Source: JACVRW01 sp963728155
GTDB taxonomy: Bacteria; Actinomycetota; Thermoleophilia; Solirubrobacterales; Thermoleophilaceae
Reading direction: 5' to 3'
NCBI GenBank assembly: GCA_963728155.1
Contig: CAVSJF010000014.1
Location: 62,001-126,000, forward strand
Length of the DNA stretch: 64,000 bases
Below are positions 44,966 to 55,094 of the stretch, one piece after another. The notes beneath the pieces were generated by a model. It saw only the letters and a list, made by a program, of their open reading frames with translations, searched no databases and was not told where the DNA came from. How positions within the stretch are numbered: the stretch's first letter is position 1; every line of letters begins with the position of its first letter. A program made the translations under genes and the position numbers.

Positions 44966-46330
44966 ATGGAGTCCGCTTCCCTCGACGAACGAACGGGCGA
45001 GGAGGAAACTCAGCTCAAGCGGGTCATCGGCCCGAAGGTGCTGACCGTCTTCATCATCGGCGACATCCTCGGCGCGGGTATCTACGCACTGGTCGGCGAG
45101 GTGGGGGCCGAGGTCGGCGGCGCGATCTGGACGGTGTTCCTGATCTCCTTCGTCCTCGCGTTCTTCACCGCCTTTGCCTATGCCGAGCTCGTGACCAAGT
45201 ACCCGCGCGCGGCCGGGGCGGCGCTCTACACCAACAAGGCGTTTCGCGCCCCGTTTCTGACCTTCGTGGTTGCCTTCGCGGTGATGTCCTCCGGGATCGC
45301 CTCGGCGAGCACGCTCGCCCGGGCCTTCGCGGGCGACTACCTGACCGAGTTCGTCGACCTCCCGCTCGTGCTGGCGGCGCTGATCTTCATCGTGCTCGTG
45401 GCCGCGATCAACGCCCGGGGCATCGCCGAGTCGGTCAAGCTGAACGTGGTCCTCACCGGGATCGAGGTGACCGGTCTGATCATCATCGTGGTGATCGGCG
45501 TGGCCGCGCTGGGTGAGGGCTCGGGCGACTTCTCGCGCAACTTCGAGTTCAAGGAGGGAGAGAGCGTTTTCGGCGCGCTCGTCGCGGGCACCGCCCTGGC
45601 CTTCTACGCGATGATCGGCTTCGAGGACTCGGTCAACGTCGCCGAAGAGGCCAAGCAGCCGAGCCGCAACTACCCGCGTGCGCTGTTCGGCGGTCTGGTC
45701 GTCGCCGGATTGCTCTACCTGCTGGTCACGCTGACCGCGTCATACGTGGTTCCAACCGAACAGCTCAGCGGGTCGGATGCTCCGCTGCTCGAGGTGGTGG
45801 AGGTGGGGCCGCTCGGAATTCCCACCAAGCTGTTCGCCTTCATCGCCCTGATGGCGGTGTCCAACAGCGCGCTGATCAACATGATCATGGCCTCGCGCAT
45901 CGTGTACGGGATGGCCGAGCAGGGGATCGTCTCCCGCCTGTTCGCACGCGTGCTTCCCGAGCGTCGCACGCCCATCGTGGCGATCCTCTTCACAACGCTG
46001 ATCGCCGCCGTGCTGATCACCACCGGAGACCTGGCCACCCTGGCCGATACCACCGTGGTGCTCCTGCTCTCGGTGTTCACGATCGTGAACATCTCCGTGC
46101 TGGTGCTGCGCAGTGACGAGGTGCAGCACGAGCATTTCACCGCGCCCTCGGTCTTCCCCGTGATCGGAGGCATCGTGGCCGTGGCCCTGATCCTCCACAC
46201 GGCGCTCGACGACTTCTCGACCGTGCTCCGCGCGCTCGCGCTGATTGCGCTCGGTGCCCTGCTCTGGGTGGTGAACCGGCTGTTCGAAGGGCCACACGAC
46301 GAGGTCGAGGCCGAGCGCCTGCGCGGGTAG
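44966..46330 (+). CDS. APC-superfamily amino acid permease
   Basis: 454 residues, twelve membrane helices. IIGDILGAGIYALVGEVG is the helix-1 substrate site, FAYAELVTKYPRAAGAALYTNKAF the helix-3 region, FYAMIGFEDSVNVAEEAKQPSRNYPRA the helix-6 loop with the family motif. Substrate likely a cationic or neutral amino acid; not determinable. ATG start; divergent from the anchored protein. Confidence 0.9.
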   Translation: MESASLDERTGEEETQLKRVIGPKVLTVFIIGDILGAGIYALVGEVGAEVGGAIWTVFLISFVLAFFTAFAYAELVTKYPRAAGAALYTNKAFRAPFLTFVVAFAVMSSGIASASTLARAFAGDYLTEFVDLPLVLAALIFIVLVAAINARGIAESVKLNVVLTGIEVTGLIIIVVIGVAALGEGSGDFSRNFEFKEGESVFGALVAGTALAFYAMIGFEDSVNVAEEAKQPSRNYPRALFGGLVVAGLLYLLVTLTASYVVPTEQLSGSDAPLLEVVEVGPLGIPTKLFAFIALMAVSNSALINMIMASRIVYGMAEQGIVSRLFARVLPERRTPIVAILFTTLIAAVLITTGDLATLADTTVVLLLSVFTIVNISVLVLRSDEVQHEHFTAPSVFPVIGGIVAVALILHTALDDFSTVLRALALIALGALLWVVNRLFEGPHDEVEAERLRG

Positions 46331-46347
46331 TTGTAGTCTCGCCGGCC

Positions 46348-47115
46348 ATGGGCGAACGCACTAGCCATCCACCGGGAACCATCAGCTGGAGCGATCTCGG
46401 GACCACCGATCCCGAGGCGGCCAAGGCCTTCTACAACGGCCTGTTTGGCTGGGAGCCGGACGACAGGCCGATCCCCGACGGGGGCGCCTACACCATGCTG
46501 CTGAAGGGCGGCAAGGAGGCCGCCGCCCTGTCCGCCGCCCAGGAGGGCATGCCGGCGGCCTGGAACACCTACGTGACGGTGCAGAGCGCGGACGACGCGG
46601 CTGCCAAGGCCGCCGAGCTCGGGGGCACGGTCCTAGCCGAGCCCTTCGACGTGATGGAGGCGGGGCGCATGGCGGTGATCCAGGATCCGATGGGCGCCGT
46701 CTTCTGCCTGTGGGAGCCCAACGAGAGCATCGGCGCGGAGATCGTGAACGCTCCCGGAGCCCTCACGCTGAGCCAGCTCAACACCGGCGATCCCGAGGGC
46801 GCCGCCGAGTTCTACTCGGCGCTGTTCGGCTGGACCAGCACCCCCCAGGAGGGGGGCGACATCCCCTACTGGGGCTTCGAGAACGACGGCCGGCTGGCCG
46901 GCGGCATGATGCTCCTGCCCGAGGAGATGGGAGCCCCGCCTCACTGGCTGAACTACTTCGGAATCGAGAACGTCGACGACGCGGCCGGGCGCATCGACGA
47001 GTCGGGCGGCGAGATCCTGGTGCCTCCCAACGACGTGCCGGGCGGCAGGATCCTCGTGGCGGCGGATCCTCAGGGAGCGATCTTCGGTCTCTTCACCGGT
47101 AGCTACGACGATTAG
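46348..47115 (+). CDS. VOC-family protein with two glyoxalase-like domains
   Basis: 255 residues. Two repeats: GTISWSDLGTTDPEAAKAFYNGLFGW and ALTLSQLNTGDPEGAAEFYSALFGW (each shortened here by position), each ending in a metal-site glutamate region (FCLWEPN and IFGLFTG). Members include antibiotic-resistance and hydroxylase proteins; the pattern is like the SCO/27-kDa antigen CFP30B group. Function unknown. The next gene begins at the very next base. Confidence 0.88.
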   Translation: MGERTSHPPGTISWSDLGTTDPEAAKAFYNGLFGWEPDDRPIPDGGAYTMLLKGGKEAAALSAAQEGMPAAWNTYVTVQSADDAAAKAAELGGTVLAEPFDVMEAGRMAVIQDPMGAVFCLWEPNESIGAEIVNAPGALTLSQLNTGDPEGAAEFYSALFGWTSTPQEGGDIPYWGFENDGRLAGGMMLLPEEMGAPPHWLNYFGIENVDDAAGRIDESGGEILVPPNDVPGGRILVAADPQGAIFGLFTGSYDD

Positions 47116-47949
47116 ATGGAGATAGCGCTCGCGCTCGTCGCGGCGCTGCTGTTCGCGCTCGGCACCGTCCTCCAGAGCCAGGTCGCCGCTCAGGCCACCG
47201 AGGAGGAGTCGCGCAGCGCGAAGTTCCTCGTGGCCCTGGCCCACGAGCCGCGCTGGCTGGCGGGGATCGTGGCCCTCGGCCTCGGCTTCGCCGCCCAGGC
47301 GTGGGCGCTGGGGATCGGGCGACTGGTGGTGGTGCAACCGATCTTGGCCACCGCCGTGGTCTTCACGCTGCCCCTGGGGGCCAAGCTCGCCGGCAGGCGG
47401 ATCTCCGTGCGCCAGATCGTCGCGGCGACAGCACTCGCCGCCGGGCTCGGCGCCTTCCTCGTCATCTCCAACCCCACCGGCGGGGTCGACAACGCCAGCG
47501 CGGCCGGATGGATCGGTTCCTTCGTGGTGTGCGGCGGCCTGGCGGCGTTGCTGGTGGGCCTCTCGGCGGGACGCCCGCCGGTGCACCGGGCCGCTCTCAT
47601 GGGCACGGCCGCGGGGATCCTGTTCGCGCTGGCGGCGGCGCTGACCAAGGCCACGGTCGACGAGTTCGACAATGGTCTGCTGGGCCCATTGAAGACCTGG
47701 CACCTCTACGCCCTCGTGGTCGTGGGCTGGGTGGGGATGACCATCAGCCAGCGGTCGCTGCAGGTCGGCGCGCTGGCCCCGGCGGTGGCCACCCAGATGG
47801 CCCTCGACCCGATCGCCAGCGTGGCCCTGGGCGTGCTGGCCTTCGAGGAGAGCATCCACGAGACCGCCGGCCTGGCCGTGCTCTCGGCGGTTGCCTTTGC
47901 GGTGATGCTCGCCGGGCTCGTGGTGCTCGCCCTGTCGCAGAAGGACTAG
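47116..47949 (+). CDS. DMT-superfamily permease
   Basis: 277 residues, about ten helices in two halves (ALALVAALLFALGTVLQSQVAAQ; GTAAGILFALAAALTKATVDEF). Similar in layout to the other DMT protein at 35.8-36.7 kb and to NIPA-like transporters. Directly follows the VOC gene with no gap. Substrate unknown. Confidence 0.85.
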   Translation: MEIALALVAALLFALGTVLQSQVAAQATEEESRSAKFLVALAHEPRWLAGIVALGLGFAAQAWALGIGRLVVVQPILATAVVFTLPLGAKLAGRRISVRQIVAATALAAGLGAFLVISNPTGGVDNASAAGWIGSFVVCGGLAALLVGLSAGRPPVHRAALMGTAAGILFALAAALTKATVDEFDNGLLGPLKTWHLYALVVVGWVGMTISQRSLQVGALAPAVATQMALDPIASVALGVLAFEESIHETAGLAVLSAVAFAVMLAGLVVLALSQKD

Positions 47950-47962
47950 CGTTCGCCAGGAG

Positions 47963-48985
47963 GTGAGAGCAGCGATCGTGGTCGCCCTGGCGGTGTTCGT
48001 ACTCAGCGGCACCGCCGCCGCGCAGGCCGGTGCCGCGCAGGTGCGCAGCTACGGCCTGGGCCGCGTGCTGCTCCCCGATCCGGGTGCCAAGGGGCCGTTG
48101 CCCACGCGATTGGCGGGGGTGATCGGCGCGCCCGCCGGAGCCGGCCCCCATCCGGTCGTGCTGGTGCTGCACGGACGCCACGGAACCGGCTGTCCCACCG
48201 ATCGCTTCGACACCCCGTCGTGGCCCTGCTTTCGCCGCGAGCAGCCCAACGCCCAGGGGCTGCGACACGTAATTGCGAGCCTCGCCCGACGCGGCTTCGT
48301 GTCCCTCGCCCCCGACCTCAACGCGGCCTTCACCGACGGTTGGGGAGAGCCCGACGACCGCCGTCGCTGGCCCCGGCTCGTCCGCCGCACGCTGGCGGAG
48401 CTGGGGGAGGAGGCGCTATCGGGAGGAGGCCGCTTCGGCCTGCGCTTGCACGGCCGGGTGGACATGAGCCGGCTCGGGTTGCTCGGGCACTCGCTCAGCG
48501 GCCTGCGCGCGCTGCGGGCGGCGCGCCGCCGCGACGCCCGCGCCCTGTTCCTGCTCGCTCCCGTGGCGAGCCGCCTGGCCGTGCCCGACGTGCCGCTGGC
48601 CGTGGCCGTGGGCACGTGCGACGGAGACACGGGCGACGAGGGACAGGTCTACTTCGAGCGCGCGCGGCGCACCGCCGCGCGGCGCAGCGCGGCCTTCCTG
48701 GTCACCATCGAGCGAGCCAACCACAACTTCTACAACCGAACGCTGTCCCGCCTCGCGTCCGACGACGCCGTGGGGCAGTTCGGATGCCGCCCCCGCCGCC
48801 GCCCGGCCGCGGGCGAGCAGCAGCGCTGGATCGCCGGTGCGGCCGCCGACTTCTTCGCCTCCACGATGCGCGGTGCGCGCCGCCCGGCCTGGCTGCGCCT
48901 GGGGGCGCGGCCGCCGAGGCGGACGTACGGGCTCAGCGTGGTGGTGCGTCGTACGGCGCGTCGCGCTGCCGCACCGCCTCCTTGA
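47963..48985 (+). CDS. Secreted alpha/beta hydrolase
   Basis: 340 residues. Signal peptide (AIVVALAVFVLSGTAAAQA), oxyanion strand VVLVLHGRHGTGC, nucleophile elbow GLLGHSLSGLRA, an acid near AVGTCDGDTGDEG and a histidine in ANHNFYN. Ester hydrolase of unknown substrate. The GTG at 47963 overlaps the AGGAGG ribosome site, so GTG at 47978 may be the real start. Arginine-rich tail overlaps the convergent crotonase gene by 53 bases. Confidence 0.82.
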   Translation: MRAAIVVALAVFVLSGTAAAQAGAAQVRSYGLGRVLLPDPGAKGPLPTRLAGVIGAPAGAGPHPVVLVLHGRHGTGCPTDRFDTPSWPCFRREQPNAQGLRHVIASLARRGFVSLAPDLNAAFTDGWGEPDDRRRWPRLVRRTLAELGEEALSGGGRFGLRLHGRVDMSRLGLLGHSLSGLRALRAARRRDARALFLLAPVASRLAVPDVPLAVAVGTCDGDTGDEGQVYFERARRTAARRSAAFLVTIERANHNFYNRTLSRLASDDAVGQFGCRPRRRPAAGEQQRWIAGAAADFFASTMRGARRPAWLRLGARPPRRTYGLSVVVRRTARRAAAPPP

Positions 48986-49763
48986 AGCCGGCCTCGGCGG
49001 CGCGGCGCGCGAACTCGTAGCCCTCCGGGGTGTGTCGCGCCACGCCGTCGAAGAACACGCCGAGCGTTTGGGTGGCGTGCAGGCCCTGGCTGTGGAGCGT
49101 CTGGTTGACGAGCAGCTTCATCATCACGAGCTGGTTGACCGGCGTGAGGGCCACGCGCTCGAGCAGCGCCTCGAAGCGCTCGTCGAGCTCGGCGGCCGGC
49201 GCCGACTCGACCGCCAGCCCCCATTCGAACGCCGTCCGGCCATCGATGAGGTCGCCGGTGAAGAGCAGGCGCTTGGCCCGCTGGTCGCCGACGCGAAACG
49301 CCCACAGCGCCGACGTGGGCACTCCCCACACGCGGGCCGGCGGGTAGCCGATGCGGGCGTCGTCGGCGATCACCAGAAGGTCGGAGCAGAGGGCCATGTC
49401 CGTGCCCCCGGCCACGCAGAACCCGTGCACCTTGCACAGCACCGGCTTGTCGGACTCGAACAGGCTCATGAATCCGCGCAGGTTGCGGCTCATCATCTGC
49501 CAGTCGAGCACGGGATCCCAGGGCTGCGCGGGGTCGTGGTTGGGAATCTCGCCCTCCGCGAACTCGACCAGGTCGTAGCCGCCGCAGAAGCCCTTTCCCG
49601 CTCCCGCCAGGGCGATCACGTGGACATCCGGATCGAGGTTGGCCCGCTCGACGCACTCCGCCAGCTCGCGCGGCGTGTCCAACGTGATCGCGTTGCCGCG
49701 CTCCGGGCGATTGAGGGTGATGCGGGCGATCCGCCCGTCGACCTGGTAGGCGAGCGTGTCCAT
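48933..49763 (-). CDS. Enoyl-CoA hydratase/isomerase (crotonase) family
   Basis: 276 residues. ITLNRPERGNAIT, AGAGKGFCGGYDLVEF (first oxyanion loop), HGFCVAGGTDMALCSDLLVIADDARIGYPPARVWG cut here (second loop with catalytic-type residues). Acts on CoA thioesters in fatty acid or branched-chain degradation. ATG at 49763. The AidB-like gene upstream, after indel repair, runs into it in the same frame without a visible stop. Confidence 0.88.
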   Translation of the reverse strand: MDTLAYQVDGRIARITLNRPERGNAITLDTPRELAECVERANLDPDVHVIALAGAGKGFCGGYDLVEFAEGEIPNHDPAQPWDPVLDWQMMSRNLRGFMSLFESDKPVLCKVHGFCVAGGTDMALCSDLLVIADDARIGYPPARVWGVPTSALWAFRVGDQRAKRLLFTGDLIDGRTAFEWGLAVESAPAAELDERFEALLERVALTPVNQLVMMKLLVNQTLHSQGLHATQTLGVFFDGVARHTPEGYEFARRAAEAGFKEAVRQRDAPYDAPPR

Positions 49764-51340
49764 GCCGGCCAGCGCGCCCGTCCACGATCGCCCGGCGCGT
49801 CCATTCCCGCCGGCAGCGTGCCGATACGCGCCCGCCGTCGCCCAGCCGGCCGGCGCAGAAGGCGTCGGCCACCGCCGGCCGGCGCGTGGCGAACCAGCAG
49901 GATGGCCTGGAGCGCGAGGCCAGGTCCTCGACGAGTGCGGCGGCGCCTCGAACTCGTCGGTCGGCGAGCCGGCGAGCGGCCGCAGCGTCGAGCGAGTGCG
50001 CGTCGAGCAGCGCGTTGGCGCCGCGGCCGAGCTCGCACTCGGCCATGAACGCGGGCAGCCCCTCGGGCTCCTTGACCATCGCGCGGAGCACGTCGAGGGC
50101 GGCCACGTTGCCCGAGCCCTCCCAGATCGAGTTGAGCGGCGAGTCGCGCAGCAGACGCGGCATCCCGGACTCCTCGACGTAGCCGTTGCCGCCCAGGCAC
50201 TCGAGCGCCTCGACGGCGTGGGGGGCCGCGCGCTTGGCGACCCAGTACTTCATCACCGCGGTGGCGAACCGGCGGAACGGGCGGAGTTCGTCCTCGTCGT
50301 AGGCGCGCGCGATGCGCATGGCCGCCGCGGTGGCCGCCTCGGACTCGACGGCCAGGTCGGCGATCACGTTCTGCATCGCGGGCTGCTCGGCCAGCAGCTT
50401 TCCGAAGGCGCTGCGGTGGCGGGCGTGGTGCAGCGCGTGGGTCACCCCAGCGCATCGACGCCGCCGACCCGATCAGGCAGTCGAGCCGGGTGTGGTTGAC
50501 CATGCGGATGATCGTGGCCACGCCCCGGCCCTCCTCGCCCACCAGCCGGCCGCGCACGCCCTGGAACTCGACCTCGCTGGAGGGCAGCGAGCGGGTGCCG
50601 AGCTTGTCCTTGAGCCGCTGGATGCGAAAGCCGGGGTCGCGTCCCTCGATCAGGAAGCACGAGAGCCCGGCGGAGGCCTGGGCCAGGGTCAGGAACACGT
50701 CGCACGGCGGATAGGAGCAGAACCACTTGTGGCCGGTGATCTCGTAGGCGCCGTCGCCCGCCGCCTCGGCGCGGGTGGTGTTGGCCCGCACGTCCGAACC
50801 GCCCTGCTTCTCGGTCATCGCCATCCCGGCGAGCGCGCCGCCGGGGTAGGTGGGACGGGTCAGGAGCGGCTCCCACATCTCGGCCAGGTCGGGCTCGGTG
50901 CGCAGCGCGGGGATGGCCGAGTAGGTCATCGACACCGGGCACATCACGCCGGCGTTGACCTGGCTCCAGACGAAGAAGGCGCCGGCGCGCACCACGTGCG
51001 CTCCGGGCCGGGGATCACGCCAAGGAAGGGAGTGCAGCTCGCGCTCGACGGCCTGGCGCAGCAGCCAGTGCCACGACGGGTCGAGGTCGACCTGGTCGAT
51101 GCGGTTGCCGTAGCGGTCATGGGTGCGCAGGACGGGCTCGTTTCGCTCCGCGCGCTCGGAGTGCTCGAGCGCCTCGGCCGAGCCGGCCAGCTCGCCGGTG
51201 TCGCGCAGGCGGTCGATGCCCCAGCCGCCGCCCTCGCGCTCGAGCGCCTCGCGCAATGCGAGGTCGGCCTCGAAGGCGTTGTACGGCGCCAGCGGGGGCG
51301 GTTGGTTCGATACGTCGTGAGTGGAGGCGCCGGTGAGCAT
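49764..51340 (-). CDS. AidB-like acyl-CoA dehydrogenase, frameshifted
   Basis: Flavoprotein acting on acyl-CoA. From ATG 51340: NQPPPLAPYNAFEADLALREAL, MTYSAIPALRTEPDLAEMWEPLL, AMTEKQGGSDVRANTT, HKWFCSYPPCDVF, LKDKLGTRSLPSSEVEF, MVNHTRLDCLIGSAASMRW. At the CCCC run near 50445 the frame moves by one: VTHALHHARHRSAFGKLL, ECLGGNGYVEESGMPRLLRDSPLNSIWEGSGN in part. Below 49930 at least three more slips occur, and the stop cannot be found. This subfamily includes AidB and isovaleryl-type enzymes. A homopolymer indel fits sequencing error. Confidence 0.85.
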
Positions 51341-51354
51341 GCCCTCCAAGTGTC

Positions 51355-52612
51355 TCAAGCGCTGATCGCGCGCGCCAGGGCGGGGGAGGGCAGGAAGAAA
51401 CGCCACGGCTTGCCCGAGATCCGCTTGTAGGCCACCAGCGTGGCCACGAACACCGTGGCGTAGGCCGCGCTCGACACCAGGGCGGCCGCCGTGACTCCTC
51501 CGGTGCCCAGGAACACGGACAGCCCGATCACCGTGACCGCCATCCCCAGCAGCTGGGTGACCGTGGCGGTGAAGGGACGCTCGGCGGCGTAGATCCCGGC
51601 GCTCAGGATCGACGATCCCGCGAACAGGACCGCACCCGGGAGCAGGAGCAGAAGCGAGTCGGCGGCATCGCCGAAGGCCTCGCCGTACACGAACACGATC
51701 AGCGGGTGCGCCAGCAGCGCCAGCCCGGTGGCCAGCACGGCAGTCACGGCCAGGGTGGCCCACAGCGAGCCCACCACCTTGAGCGGGCCGCGTTCGGGCT
51801 CCTCCGCCGCCGCGGGAAGCACCAGGCCCGCGAAGGTGTTCGCCATCTGGTGCACGATCAGTGACACGTTGGTGGCCACCGAATAGAGCCCGACGCTGGC
51901 CGTGCTCACGAACGCGGGCAGCACGGCCACGTCGAGGCGCGCGTTCAGGTTGGCGGCGAGCGGTGTTCCCCTGGCCGCGGACGCCGTACCAGAGCGTGCG
52001 CAGGCCGAGCTGGCGGTTGAAGCGGCCCACCCCGACCTGGCGTGCGCTTCTGGCCAGGCCCACGGCCAAGAAGAGCGACGACCCTGCCGTGGCCGAGATG
52101 AGCGCGCTCTCCACGGTCAGCAGGTCGAGCGCCCACAGCACCACCAGCGCCACGGCGATCAGCGCCGGCTGGGCGAAGCGCAGCACGTTGTACACGAAGA
52201 AGTCCTGAGCTCCGAGCAACAGCCCGTAGTTGAGCTCGAGCCCTATCACCACCACGATCGTGACGAGAAACCAGCGGCCGATGGTCACCGCCTGCTCGCC
52301 GCCGGGCCCGGTGAAGATCACCGGCAGCAGCAGCTCCGCCACGCCGACGGCCAGCGCGGCCAGCGGCAGCAGCATGAGGACCCAGGTGGTGAAGAGAGCG
52401 GGGCCGTCCTCGGGGCGCCGGGCGATGTAGTAGCTCAGGCTCTGCGCCACGCCCATGGCGAACAGGAACCCGGCGAGCTGGGACAGCGTGGTGAGCGCGA
52501 CGGTCACTCCGCGTCCGCTGGGACCCAGCGCGCGTGCGGTGACCACCCCGCTGACCAGGTGGGCCGCGAGCGTGAGCGCGGAGAAGAGATAGGTGGTGAC
52601 GCCGGCGCGCAC
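51355..52612 (-). CDS. Polysaccharide flippase (Wzx/MOP type), frameshifted
   Basis: About 420 residues, some 12 membrane helices. N-terminal half: TYLFSALTLAAHLVSGVVTARALGPSGRGVTVALTT (given by part), typical of Wzx/RfbX start; second half after an indel near 51965: LLAANLNARLDVAVLPAFVSTASVGLYSVA and GMAVTVIGLSVFLGTGGVTAAALVS. One extra A restores the frame. Moves lipid-linked sugar repeats across the membrane. The GTG at 52612 is the first usable start; in-frame sequence upstream (RNLASRRLVRAG) fits the family, so an ATG at about 52674 that overlaps the previous stop may be the real one. Confidence 0.85.
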
Positions 52613-52663
52613 CAGCCGGCGCGAGGCCAGGTTGCGGAGGCTGCCGGCCCGCCGTCCGCCGGG

Positions 52664-53749
52664 TCATCCGCGGACATCGCAGGTCTCCTCGACGATCTCC
52701 CGCATGCGCCTCTGGAAGACGGGCCGCGCGAAGCGCTGGGCGTGCTCGCGGATGTGCTCGGGATCGAAGCGGGAGAAGTCGGTGCGCAGGGCGCGCGCGA
52801 GCGCGGGTGAGTCGCCGGGGGGCACGAGCAGCCCGGTGGAGCCCGGAACCACCGTCTCCTTCAACCCGCCCGCGTCGATTCCCACCACCGGCCGGCCGGC
52901 GGCCTGGGCCTCGACCGCGGCGATCCCGAATTCCTCGACGTTGGGCACGACGAGCGCCTGGGCCGCCGAATACAAGCGAGGCAGCTCCTGGTCGCCCACG
53001 TGGCCCAGGAAGTCGGCACGGTCTCCGTACAGCGAACGCAGGCGCGGGAGCTCCGGCCCGCCACCCACCAGCTTGAGGTGCCGTCCCGCCGCGAGGGACG
53101 CTTCGATGGCCACCTCCGCGCGCTTGTGGCGAACGAGCTCGCCCACGAAGAGGAGGTAGTCGGCCGGTTCGCCGACGGAGAACCGATCGACGTCGACCGG
53201 GGGATGCACCACCACTGAATCCCGGCCCCAGAACCGTTGAATGCGAAGGCGGGTTATCTGCGCGTTGGCCACGTAGCGGTCGACCATGCGGGCCGCGCGG
53301 CGGTCGAAGGCGCGGTGGCGGCGCAGGAGCAGCGCCAGGACTCCCTGCAGCGGGGCCGGCACCTCGCCGAGCGCTCTGACCTGCTCGTGCCAGGCGTAGC
53401 GGAATGGCGAGTGGCAGTAACACACATGGGCCGCACCGGGCGGGGGGCGGACGCCGTGGACGAACGCGCTGCTGCTGGAGACGATGCAGTCGAACCCGTC
53501 GAGGGGAAGGCGCCGCGTCGCGGTCTGCAGCAGCGGCAGCAGGCGGCGGAAGTTTCCCTGCCGTACACCCAGGCGGCTCAGGGGCGAGACGGTGACCGGG
53601 TGGCCCGCGAAGCGCCCGCCGGTGGCAGCCTCGTCGTAGAACATCGTCACGATCGGCGCGTCGGGCCAGATGTCGCTCATCGCGGCGAAGGTCCGTTCGG
53701 CTCCGCGCAGGGTCAGCAGGTAGTCGTGGACTAGAGCGAGCCGGGCCAT
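52664..53749 (-). CDS. Family-4 glycosyltransferase
   Basis: 361 residues, GT-B fold. ALVHDYLLTLRGAERTFAAM, CYCHSPFRYAWH, HPPVDVDRFS, GELVRHKRAEVAIEAS, VPNVEEFGIAAVEAQAAGRPVVG (the EX7E sugar-nucleotide motif). Similar to mannosyl- or N-acetylglucosaminyl transferases of O-antigen/EPS clusters. Stop overlaps the flippase region. ATG start; the upstream gene is divergent. Confidence 0.9.
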   Translation of the reverse strand: MARLALVHDYLLTLRGAERTFAAMSDIWPDAPIVTMFYDEAATGGRFAGHPVTVSPLSRLGVRQGNFRRLLPLLQTATRRLPLDGFDCIVSSSSAFVHGVRPPPGAAHVCYCHSPFRYAWHEQVRALGEVPAPLQGVLALLLRRHRAFDRRAARMVDRYVANAQITRLRIQRFWGRDSVVVHPPVDVDRFSVGEPADYLLFVGELVRHKRAEVAIEASLAAGRHLKLVGGGPELPRLRSLYGDRADFLGHVGDQELPRLYSAAQALVVPNVEEFGIAAVEAQAAGRPVVGIDAGGLKETVVPGSTGLLVPPGDSPALARALRTDFSRFDPEHIREHAQRFARPVFQRRMREIVEETCDVRG

Positions 53750-53804
53750 GCGAGGTGGTGAGGATACGGGTGGCGAATCGAGCTCTCCTGACGATCACCG
53801 GGGT

Positions 53805-55094
53805 ATGCGTGCGGGAGTGACAGCGCTGCTCGGGATCCTGGTCTGCCTGGCGGTTGGCGGCGGGCCGGCTGCGGCCGAGCCGGTCACGCCGCGCAGCGCC
53901 GCGGCGTTTCGGGACTCGGTGGGGGTGGTGACCCACGCCGCCTTCGGCGACACCGCGTATGCGCAGTGGCCGCGATTGGTGGCCAAGCTCGACGAGCTGG
54001 GTGTTCGCCACCTGCGCGACGGCATGTACGCCAACCCCGTTGGCCACCGGCGCGAGTTCAACGAGCGCTTCTACCGGTCCGTCGAGCTGGCCGCGGCGCG
54101 CGGCATGCGCTTCACGTTCGGTCTCGCCGGGCCCGCCTACGACGCGGGGACGATGGACCAGCTGCTCGCGGTGGTGGCGGGCCGGCTCCGTCACGCCGCC
54201 GAGGCCCTCGAGGCTCCGAACGAGTACGACAAGTTCATGGGCGGGCCGCGCTGGTCGGCGGTGCTGGGCGCCTACAGCCGGCAGCTATACCGCCGCGTGA
54301 ACGCCGATCCCGCGCTGCGCTCGCTGCCGGTCCTGGGCCCCTCTCTGGCCACCTCCGGCGCCGAGGCCGCTCTGGGCAACCAGAGCGCGTTTCTCGATCG
54401 CGGCAACATCCACCCCTATTCCGGCGGGCAATCGCCCAGCCCGGCGCACCTGCGCTCGGAGTTCGCCGACGCGGCGCTCGTGGCCGGCGACAAGCCGGTG
54501 TGGGCCACCGAGGCGGGGTATCACAACGCCGTTCGCACCCGCTCCGGCCATCCCGGGGTCTCGGAGGCCGCCGCGGCCGTGTACCTCACGCGGACCTTCC
54601 TGGAGCACTTCGCGAGCGGCATCGACCGCACCTTCGCCTACGAGCTGATCGACGAGAAGCACGAGCCGCGCATGCGGGACCTCGAGCAGCACTTCGGCCT
54701 GCTGCGCCACGACCTCTCGGAGAAGCCGGCGTTCAGGGCGCTGAAGAACCTCCTCTCCGCGGTCGGGCCGGATGGGCGGGGCGGACGACTGCGCCCGCTC
54801 GAGCTGAGCATCCACGGCGAGGCCTCCGACGTTCGCCGGCTCGTGCTGCAGAGGGCCGACGGCAGCTATCTGGTGGCGCTCTGGCGGCTGGCCAGCGTCT
54901 GGGATCAGGAGCGCCGGCGGGCGCTGCCCGTGAGCGCGGATTCGCTGTCCCTGCGGCTGCCCGCCGGCGCCCGGGCGACGGTGACCGATCCGGTGCTGTC
55001 GGCGCGGGAGCGTCCGCTGCGAGGAAGGGGCGGGCGCGCCCGGCTCGCGCTCGCCGGGCGGCCGCTGCTCGTACACGTCACCCCGCGGCGCTGA
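53805..55094 (+). CDS. Secreted glycoside hydrolase-like TIM-barrel protein
   Basis: 429 residues. Signal peptide (LLGILVCLAVGGGPAAA), then a barrel: LDELGVRHLRDGMYAN, MRFTFGLAGPAYD, EALEAPNEYDKF (acid/base-type glutamate after NE), VLGPSLATSGAEAALGN, NIHPYSGGQSP, VWATEAGYHN (nucleophile-type glutamate), and a beta-sandwich tail. Resembles the GH39/GH5-like proteins of Solirubrobacterales. Could trim or release the polymer made by this cluster. ATG 53805 preferred over the longer GTG-less frame from 53748. Confidence 0.78.
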   Translation: MRAGVTALLGILVCLAVGGGPAAAEPVTPRSAAAFRDSVGVVTHAAFGDTAYAQWPRLVAKLDELGVRHLRDGMYANPVGHRREFNERFYRSVELAAARGMRFTFGLAGPAYDAGTMDQLLAVVAGRLRHAAEALEAPNEYDKFMGGPRWSAVLGAYSRQLYRRVNADPALRSLPVLGPSLATSGAEAALGNQSAFLDRGNIHPYSGGQSPSPAHLRSEFADAALVAGDKPVWATEAGYHNAVRTRSGHPGVSEAAAAVYLTRTFLEHFASGIDRTFAYELIDEKHEPRMRDLEQHFGLLRHDLSEKPAFRALKNLLSAVGPDGRGGRLRPLELSIHGEASDVRRLVLQRADGSYLVALWRLASVWDQERRRALPVSADSLSLRLPAGARATVTDPVLSARERPLRGRGGRARLALAGRPLLVHVTPRR

